Part shown: in pieces, positions 5,748-10,423 of the stretch
Layout: each line of letters opens with the position of its first letter
How positions within the stretch are numbered: position 1 is the stretch's first letter
DNA from: an uncultured Gammaproteobacteria bacterium
GTDB taxonomy: Bacteria > Pseudomonadota > Gammaproteobacteria > Steroidobacterales > Woeseiaceae
Direction of reading: 5' to 3'
NCBI GenBank assembly: GCA_938003715.1
Contig: CALKYK010000034.1
Coordinates: 1 to 10,423, forward strand
DNA length: 10,423 bases
Notes under the pieces: model-generated
Told to the model about the DNA's origin: nothing
The model's input: the letters and a program-made list of their open reading frames with translations, nothing else
Database searches by the model: none
Made by a program: the position numbers and the translations under genes

Positions 5748-6611
5748 ATGGATCTGACCGCACTGAGTGGCGCTGGCATCATCGCGCTGGCAAGCACGGC
5801 CCTGTTCCTGCTGGTGGTGAAGAGCTGGCACTTCCTCGCCAGATCCGCGAGCGGCACACACTTTCCCGACAGCATCATGCGCGAGGCGGCACAGCGATGC
5901 CGCGACGACCTGGCGCGACTCAACCGCGAACAGTCCGTCTACCTCGTCTCGGCGCTCGTCTTCGCCGTCATTTTTCTGATCTTCTACCTCCTGCCGCCGC
6001 AGGGCATGTTTGACGAGGTGCCGCAATGGCAGCTCATCGCCGTGCTCGTGCTGCTCGTCGCGGCTGCCGGCTTCGTGCTGGTACGAATCGGCCACATCGT
6101 ACTGCGGACACGGCAGCTGTCGTTCGTTCGGGATGCGAACATGGCGGTGGGCCACGCGCTGCAGCGCATCACGTCGAATCGAAACCGGGTCTTCCACGAC
6201 GTCAATACGCACGCCGGGGTCATCGATCACGTCATCGTCGGACTGCACGGCATCTACACGATCAGCGTCATCGCAAAAAAGGCCGGGCGTCGCAACACCG
6301 TCGAACTCGACGGCGACCAGCTCACATTTGCGCCCGGAAAGCTGACGATGTCGGTCGAACGCTCCGGCCGCAGGTCGGAACAGCTGGCGCGCGAGATTCG
6401 CAAGAAGACAGGCGTCGACGTGCGGGTGCGCCCGGTCATCGCCGTGCCCGGATGGGAGATCGAGTCGCAGCAGAGCAGCAGCTACCTCGTCGTCAACGAA
6501 CGCAACCTGCCGATGTTTACCGGCTGGAAGGACGAGCGGGACTACCTGCTGAACGAAGACGTCGAGGCCGTGCACAAGATGCTGACTGCGCGCTGCAAGC
6601 GTAACGCCTGA
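5748..6611 (+). CDS. Three-TM membrane protein with a NERD-like (nuclease-related) domain
   Basis: The product has 287 residues. Three hydrophobic segments are visible at about 8-25, 64-82 and 94-112, so the C-terminal domain is tethered to the membrane. The stretch RVFHDVNTHAGVIDHVIVGLHGIYTI (147-172), then a DGDQLTF turn near 188-194, has the shape of a NERD domain, with Asp160 as the equivalent of its conserved Asp. The usual ExK that follows in this fold is not seen: the aligned stretch reads ISVIAKKAG, so catalytic activity is doubtful. The end, PVIAVPGWEI...YLVVNERNL, fits the restriction-endonuclease-like core strands. I chose the ATG at 5748, preceded by AGGTGA (5734-5739); a GTG at 5736 with GAGG upstream is an alternative adding four residues. 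The gene faces the CRP-like site at 5658-5681 and converges on the patatin gene with a 9-base gap. Confidence 0.78.
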   Translation: MDLTALSGAGIIALASTALFLLVVKSWHFLARSASGTHFPDSIMREAAQRCRDDLARLNREQSVYLVSALVFAVIFLIFYLLPPQGMFDEVPQWQLIAVLVLLVAAAGFVLVRIGHIVLRTRQLSFVRDANMAVGHALQRITSNRNRVFHDVNTHAGVIDHVIVGLHGIYTISVIAKKAGRRNTVELDGDQLTFAPGKLTMSVERSGRRSEQLAREIRKKTGVDVRVRPVIAVPGWEIESQQSSSYLVVNERNLPMFTGWKDERDYLLNEDVEAVHKMLTARCKRNA

Positions 6612-6620
6612 ACCGCCGGG

Positions 6621-7685
6621 TCAAAGCGGCTCGAGCCGCTCCGCCAATCGACCCTTCGCCAGCACCTCGTGCAACTCGTCGGCAAGCGCGCGGCACGCGC
6701 TGACCACGGATGTCCATACCTTGACCCGCAGTTCGGGGGAAAGCGTCTGAAAATCGCGCCTGTCCGGCACTTTCGCGTTGGGCAGCGCCGCGACGAACTC
6801 GGGCGACGGACACACCAGTATCGTGCGTTCCATGTTCGTGGCCGTGTGCCGTCGCCAGGCCAGTTTCTTGTCGAACCAGCCGGGTACGAGATACGGAAAG
6901 AAATGTGGATACAGCGCCAGCCGTTCGCCGTCGTCGAGCGGCAGGTCGAGGTGATAATCGATGATTCCGCCGTCGCGGTACAGGCCGCGTGGTGCACCGC
7001 GAATGTCACGCACGCCGTTCAGGACCAGCGGTATCGCGCCGGAAGCGAGCACTGCGTCGCCGAGGTTTTCAGGTGCCAGTTCGATCCGGTCCAGCGGAAA
7101 TCCGCGCAGGTCGAAGAACGGTGGCAGGTCGCGTGCGTCGTAGAAGAGGCTCCTGCGGAAGAACGCGCCCAGCGTTCGCCGGCTGACGACATTCAGTGAT
7201 GCCGCGAGGAGCAGGCTGGCCGCGAGCAATGGCGGTCGCTCGCTTGCAGCGAGGTGGCGGCTGCGGACGGTCAGAATGTGTGTGCGCAAGACCGGATGGA
7301 CCAGGATTTCCCGGGTACCCGACTCGCCGAGCACCGTGTCGAGAATTTCGCGGCTCTTCGCGCTGATCTCGTCGACGTCCGGACGCTCGCTGTAGTGCTG
7401 GTGCAGGTAGGCGGCTTCGAATCGATCGATTGCTGCCAGGGGATCGTGCATCGCGTAGCAGGCGAAACGCCAGGCGCCAATCGACGAACCGACCAGGTGC
7501 ACGGGGCCTTCGAGGCGGGGCAGTATGTCGTGCGCAATAACGCGATCGAGCTGGCTCAGGACCAGCCATTTCGCGCCGCCGGAGGCGCCGGCAATCGTGC
7601 CGATCCGCTCCGGCGCGAATCCGTCCCGGCGAATCTCGGCGAGCGCAGCCGGCCCGGCTTTGAAAAGCAATGATCGCGCCGTCAA
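6621..7685 (-). CDS. Patatin-like phospholipase family protein
   Basis: The product has 354 residues. It shows the patatin catalytic layout in order: a glycine-rich oxyanion loop GASGGAK (33-39), the nucleophile elbow GSSIG with Ser68, the helix motif ASGAIPLVL (214-222), and DGG with Asp238 completing the Ser-Asp dyad. By family it hydrolyses acyl esters of phospholipids or related lipids. No signal peptide or membrane segment is evident, so it is probably cytoplasmic or peripheral to the membrane. The start is TTG at 7685: an in-frame TAA lies at 7698-7700, no ATG occurs before residue 79, and AAGGA (complement of 7695-7699) is nine bases upstream. The resulting N-terminus, leading into LLFKAGPAALAEIR, suits this subgroup. 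It is divergent from the LVIVD lipoprotein gene. Substrate is unknown. Confidence 0.9.
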   Translation of the reverse strand: MTARSLLFKAGPAALAEIRRDGFAPERIGTIAGASGGAKWLVLSQLDRVIAHDILPRLEGPVHLVGSSIGAWRFACYAMHDPLAAIDRFEAAYLHQHYSERPDVDEISAKSREILDTVLGESGTREILVHPVLRTHILTVRSRHLAASERPPLLAASLLLAASLNVVSRRTLGAFFRRSLFYDARDLPPFFDLRGFPLDRIELAPENLGDAVLASGAIPLVLNGVRDIRGAPRGLYRDGGIIDYHLDLPLDDGERLALYPHFFPYLVPGWFDKKLAWRRHTATNMERTILVCPSPEFVAALPNAKVPDRRDFQTLSPELRVKVWTSVVSACRALADELHEVLAKGRLAERLEPL

Positions 7686-7882
7686 TTCGAGTTGTCCTTA
7701 CGGTAAGTTCGGGTCCCGTCCGCCGCTGCGGTGCACGATGCCGGTCGAAATGCCGACCCGTTCGCGTTGTTGCGGCGGAACCTCTGCTAGGGTTGCGAAT
7801 CTTACCGAATTGCAAGGTGCTGCAAGAACGCCCGATGCGGGGCCGGAGCGCCGGCGATACCTTCCAGGGGAGACCGCAACAC
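7686..7882. other. Divergent intergenic region between the patatin and LVIVD lipoprotein genes
   Basis: These 197 bases must hold promoters for both genes. For the + strand, TGCTAGGGT (7785-7793) could be an extended -10, but the nearest -35 candidate, TTGTTG (7767-7772), is only 15 bases from TAGGGT. For the - strand, TAAGAT (complement of 7799-7804) and TTGCAG (complement of 7820-7825) are also 15 bases apart. Neither pair is convincing. The ribosome binding site of the + gene is AGGGGAG (7866-7872); that of the patatin gene is at 7695-7699. I see no clear operator. Confidence 0.4.
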
Positions 7883-9142
7883 ATGAATTCAGCAAAACGC
7901 TTTGGCGCGCTCGTCGCAGCGCTCCTGGTTCTCGCAGGGTGCAGCAGCAGCAGTGGCGGCGGTACGTCGCCCCCGCCTCCGCCCCCTCCTCCCCCACCCC
8001 CGCCGCCGCCACCGGGTCTGGCAACCGCGGCGGCGACCTGCACCGGCGGCATGGCGGCCGATTTCGCCTGCTCCGGCATTTCGCTGCGATCCCGCGTGCC
8101 GCTGACCGACATGGGAGGCGTGACGGGCAGCCGCGGCAACGACATCTGGGGCTGGGTCGATACCCAGAACGGCAATGAATACGCCTTGATGGGGCTGACC
8201 AACGGAATGGCTTTCGTCGACGTCACCGATCCGGAGAACCCGGTCTATCTCGGACGGTTGCCGACGAATACCGTGGAATCGACGTGGCGTGACATGAAGG
8301 TCTATCAGGACCACGTCTATGTCGTCGCCGACGGCGCAGGGGCGCACGGTCTGCAGGTATTCGACCTGACCCGGTTGCGCGGTGTAACGACACCGCAATC
8401 CTTCAATGCGGATGTTGTCTACACGGACTTCGGCAATGCGCACAATATTGCAATCAACGAGGACACTGGTTACCTGTACGCGGTCGGTTCGAATACGTGC
8501 GGCGAGGGACTCCACATCGTAGATATCTCCATACCCGGCAGCCCGGTATTCGAGGCATGCCACATCGGTGCGGATACTCACGACACCCAGTGCGTCGTCT
8601 ACCAGGGCCCCGATGTCCTGTACGCCGGTCAGGAAATCTGCTTCAGCTCGAACGGTAATCACTTCGGCATCGAAAACGTACAGGTAAAAACGAATACATT
8701 CACGATTTCGACTGCAACCTATCCACAGCTTGCGTTCGTACACCAGGGCTGGCTGACCGAAGACCATCGTTATTTCCTGCTCGGCGACGAACTGGACGAG
8801 CAAAACTTCGGCGTACCGACCCGAACCATCCTTTTCGACGTATCCGACCTCGACGCGCCGGTGTACGTGTCAACGTACGAGGCGCCGACGCCGTCGATCG
8901 ACCACAACATGTACGTGCTCGGTAATCGGGGCTACCAGGCGCAATATCCGATCAGGCCGCGTGTGCTCGAATTCCAGGACCTCGGCAACAGTGAAATTTC
9001 GGAAATCGCGTTTTTCGATACGTATCCGGCCGGTGATGGCGTCGGCTTCGAAGGGCTTTGGAGCGTTTATCCCTATTTTCCGTCAGGCAACCTCATTGCC
9101 AGCGACAGGAGCAACGGGCTGTTCGTAGTGACGATGCAGTAG
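7883..9142 (+). CDS. LVIVD-repeat (choice-of-anchor B type) lipoprotein with polyproline stalk
   Basis: The product has 419 residues. The signal peptide ends in VLAGC, so Cys20 is lipidated, followed by a Ser/Gly linker and 15 consecutive prolines (30-44), probably a rigid stalk lifting the domain off the membrane. The rest forms beta-propeller-like LVIVD repeats: MAFVDVTDPENPVYLG (109-124), LQVFDLTRL (from 157), LHIVDISIPGSPVF (from 210) and ILFDVSDLDAPVYVS (from 316). The stretches FGNAHNIAIN, HDTQCVVYQGPDVLY and IDHNMYVLGNRGYQAQY are typical of choice-of-anchor B proteins, which share this body but attach to the surface in different ways; here the anchor is the N-terminal lipid. The function is unknown; propellers usually bind proteins or glycans. 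The ATG has AGGGGAG ten bases upstream. An upstream in-frame start at 7670 would bury the signal peptide. The body appears less GC-biased than its neighbours. Confidence 0.92.
   Translation: MNSAKRFGALVAALLVLAGCSSSSGGGTSPPPPPPPPPPPPPPPGLATAAATCTGGMAADFACSGISLRSRVPLTDMGGVTGSRGNDIWGWVDTQNGNEYALMGLTNGMAFVDVTDPENPVYLGRLPTNTVESTWRDMKVYQDHVYVVADGAGAHGLQVFDLTRLRGVTTPQSFNADVVYTDFGNAHNIAINEDTGYLYAVGSNTCGEGLHIVDISIPGSPVFEACHIGADTHDTQCVVYQGPDVLYAGQEICFSSNGNHFGIENVQVKTNTFTISTATYPQLAFVHQGWLTEDHRYFLLGDELDEQNFGVPTRTILFDVSDLDAPVYVSTYEAPTPSIDHNMYVLGNRGYQAQYPIRPRVLEFQDLGNSEISEIAFFDTYPAGDGVGFEGLWSVYPYFPSGNLIASDRSNGLFVVTMQ
7970..8014. repeat. Proline-codon tract with four C5 runs (G-quadruplex motif on the - strand)
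   Basis: Fifteen proline codons in a row use all four synonyms, so the tract is not a simple codon repeat. Four runs of five C lie at 7970-7974, 7982-7986, 7991-7995 and 7997-8001, separated by 7, 4 and 1 bases. The complementary template strand therefore fits the canonical G3+N1-7 quadruplex pattern. In the protein, long proline runs stall ribosomes unless elongation factor P is present. Confidence 0.7.
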
Positions 9143-9146
9143 CCGG

Positions 9147-10423
9147 TCAGGCGAACGGGTGCCGCTTGACGATCGTCTGGTCCCTGTCGGGACCGGTGGA
9201 GATGATATCGATCGGCGTCGAGACCAGCTCCTCGATTCGAGCGAGGTATTTCTGCGCGTTTTTCGGTAGCCCGGCGTAATCCGTAACCCCTACCGTCGAA
9301 TCGCTCCATCCGTCCATATCCTCGTAGACCGGCTGGCAGTCGGCAAAACGGTCGACGATGACGGGCAAGCCGCTGATCGGTTCGCCGTCGATCGTGTAGC
9401 CGACGCAGATGCGCACCGTTTCGAGTCCGTCCAGCACGTCGAGCTTGGTGACACATAGTCCGGACACGCTGCTGTTGACGATGGAGCGTTTCAGCGCGAC
9501 CGCGTCGAACCAGCCGCAGCGCCGCGGCCGGCCGGTTGTTGCGCCGAATTCTGCGCCGACGGTGCCAAGATGGGCACCCATGTCGTCAAACAGCTCGGTC
9601 GGGAACGGGCCCGCACCGACTCGCGTCGTGTAGGCCTTCACGATACCGAGGATGTAATCGAGATTCAGCGGGCCCACGCCCGTCCCCGTGCTTGCCGCCG
9701 CAGCAACCGTGTTCGACGACGTGACGAACGGATAAGTGCCGTGGTCGATGTCGAGAAACGTCCCTTGCGCGCCTTCGAAAAGGATGCTCTTGTCGGCGTC
9801 CGCAAGGTCCTGGAGGATCTGCGTGACGTCGGCCGTGATCGGCGCGATCGTTTCGGCCGATTTCAAGGCGGCGTCGAGTGTCTTGGCAAAATCGACCGGG
9901 GCCGCACCGAAATAGTTCTGCAAAAGGAAGTTGTGATAGTCGAGTATCTCGCCAAGCTTGGCGGCAAATTTCTCGCGCACGAACAGGTCGGAAACGCGCA
10001 GCGCCCGTCGCGACACCTTGTCTTCGTAAGCCGGGCCGATGCCGCGCCCTGTCGTGCCGATGGCGGACGACCCGCGCGCCTTTTCCCGTGCCAGGTCGAG
10101 CGCGACGTGGGACGGCAGGATCAGAGGACAGCGCGGGCTGATGCGCAAGCGCTCGTACACCGGCACGCCGCTTGCAATCAGCTTGCCGGACTCCTCGATG
10201 AGCGCCTCGAGCGAGAGTACGACGCCGTTGCCGATCAGGCACTGGACGCCGTCGCGCAGGATGCCGGACGGGATCAGGTGCAAAACCGTTTTCTTGCCGT
10301 CGATGACGAGCGTATGGCCGGCGTTGTGCCCGCCTTGGAAGCGCGCGACCGCAGCGGCCTTGTCGGTCAGCAGGTCGACGTTCTTGCCCTTGCCTTCGTC
10401 GCCCCACTGGGTGCCGATCACGA
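9147..10423 (-). CDS. purA: Adenylosuccinate synthetase (5' end just outside window)
   Basis: It joins IMP and aspartate with GTP hydrolysis to give adenylosuccinate, the first committed step from IMP to AMP, in the cytoplasm. About 425 residues are visible against 432 in E. coli PurA, so only a few N-terminal residues are missing. The P-loop GTQWGDEGKGK carries the catalytic Asp, and GGHNAGHT the catalytic His (E. coli Asp13 and His41). IGTTGRGIGPAYEDKVSRR, FEGAQGTFLDIDHGTYPFVTSS, TRVGAGPFPTEL, GATTGRPRRCGWFD, TKLDVLDGL and STGPDR are all family blocks in the expected order. The GTG at 10419-10421 is an internal Val codon before IGTQWG, not the start. One oddity is Asn where the usual GKGK-[IV]-VD has Ile or Val. 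The gene converges on the LVIVD lipoprotein gene with a 4-base gap and no clear terminator. Confidence 0.98.
   Translation of the reverse strand, partial: VIGTQWGDEGKGKNVDLLTDKAAAVARFQGGHNAGHTLVIDGKKTVLHLIPSGILRDGVQCLIGNGVVLSLEALIEESGKLIASGVPVYERLRISPRCPLILPSHVALDLAREKARGSSAIGTTGRGIGPAYEDKVSRRALRVSDLFVREKFAAKLGEILDYHNFLLQNYFGAAPVDFAKTLDAALKSAETIAPITADVTQILQDLADADKSILFEGAQGTFLDIDHGTYPFVTSSNTVAAAASTGTGVGPLNLDYILGIVKAYTTRVGAGPFPTELFDDMGAHLGTVGAEFGATTGRPRRCGWFDAVALKRSIVNSSVSGLCVTKLDVLDGLETVRICVGYTIDGEPISGLPVIVDRFADCQPVYEDMDGWSDSTVGVTDYAGLPKNAQKYLARIEELVSTPIDIISTGPDRDQTIVKRHPFA

Noticed and set aside
5663..6013. GTG-started frame on the + strand covering the CRP-like site and the start of the NERD-like gene
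   Set aside because: It overlaps the NERD-like gene in another frame, is Arg/His-rich, and has no ribosome binding site.
8719..8727. DnaA-box-like sequence (eight of nine bases of TTATCCACA)
   Set aside because: It is a single copy inside the LVIVD coding region, with no further boxes or AT-rich element nearby.
9177..9196. Hairpin GGTCCC-TGTC-GGGACC with flanking pairs, near the purA 3' end
   Set aside because: It encodes the conserved STGPDR motif of PurA and has no T-run, so the pairing is best explained by coding constraint.
10419..10421. GTG as the purA start codon
   Set aside because: PurA proteins have several residues before the IGTQWG motif, so this GTG is an internal Val codon and the gene is cut by the window edge.

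Overview
The window is a GC-rich, densely coded piece of a bacterial chromosome, most likely from a gammaproteobacterium outside the enteric group. The grounds are a PurA very close to the Escherichia coli protein, three lipobox lipoproteins including a DUF2799 type known from proteobacteria, and CRP-type operator sequences. The finer taxonomic placement is a guess. I see no mobile element, CRISPR array, tRNA or rRNA. Every non-coding gap is under 300 bases.

Layout from left to right. (1) The 3' end of a HAD-family phosphatase is followed 16 bases later on the + strand by a complete penicillin acylase family (Ntn-hydrolase) gene with a signal peptide, so the two are probably co-transcribed. 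(2) A 182-base gap holds two hairpins. The second contains the ribosome binding site of the next gene, a lipoprotein with two HKD motifs (phospholipase D / cardiolipin synthase type). After it comes a small membrane-anchored protein with a Cys cluster and repeated DRR motifs that I recognise only as an uncharacterised type. (3) A strong 13-bp hairpin separates this from a convergent DUF2799 lipoprotein gene. (4) A 226-base divergent region carries two CRP-like palindromes 61 bp apart, lying between the DUF2799 gene and a three-TM protein with a NERD-like domain. (5) A patatin-like phospholipase gene (- strand, TTG start) converges on the NERD-like gene with a 9-base gap. (6) Divergent from patatin is a lipoprotein of the choice-of-anchor B / LVIVD beta-propeller type, with a run of 15 prolines after the lipidated Cys. 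(7) purA (- strand) runs off the right edge and ends 4 bases from the propeller gene.

Functionally the window is mostly cell-envelope accessory genes: an exported acylase, two lipid-hydrolase-type enzymes, three lipoproteins and two small or multi-pass membrane proteins, next to one purine biosynthesis housekeeping gene. They do not form an obvious single pathway, and I find no clear new multi-gene system. The points most worth a second look are regulatory (the paired CRP-like sites and the hairpin over the phospholipase D ribosome binding site), together with the uncharacterised Cys/DRR protein and a NERD-like domain whose usual catalytic pair looks lost.
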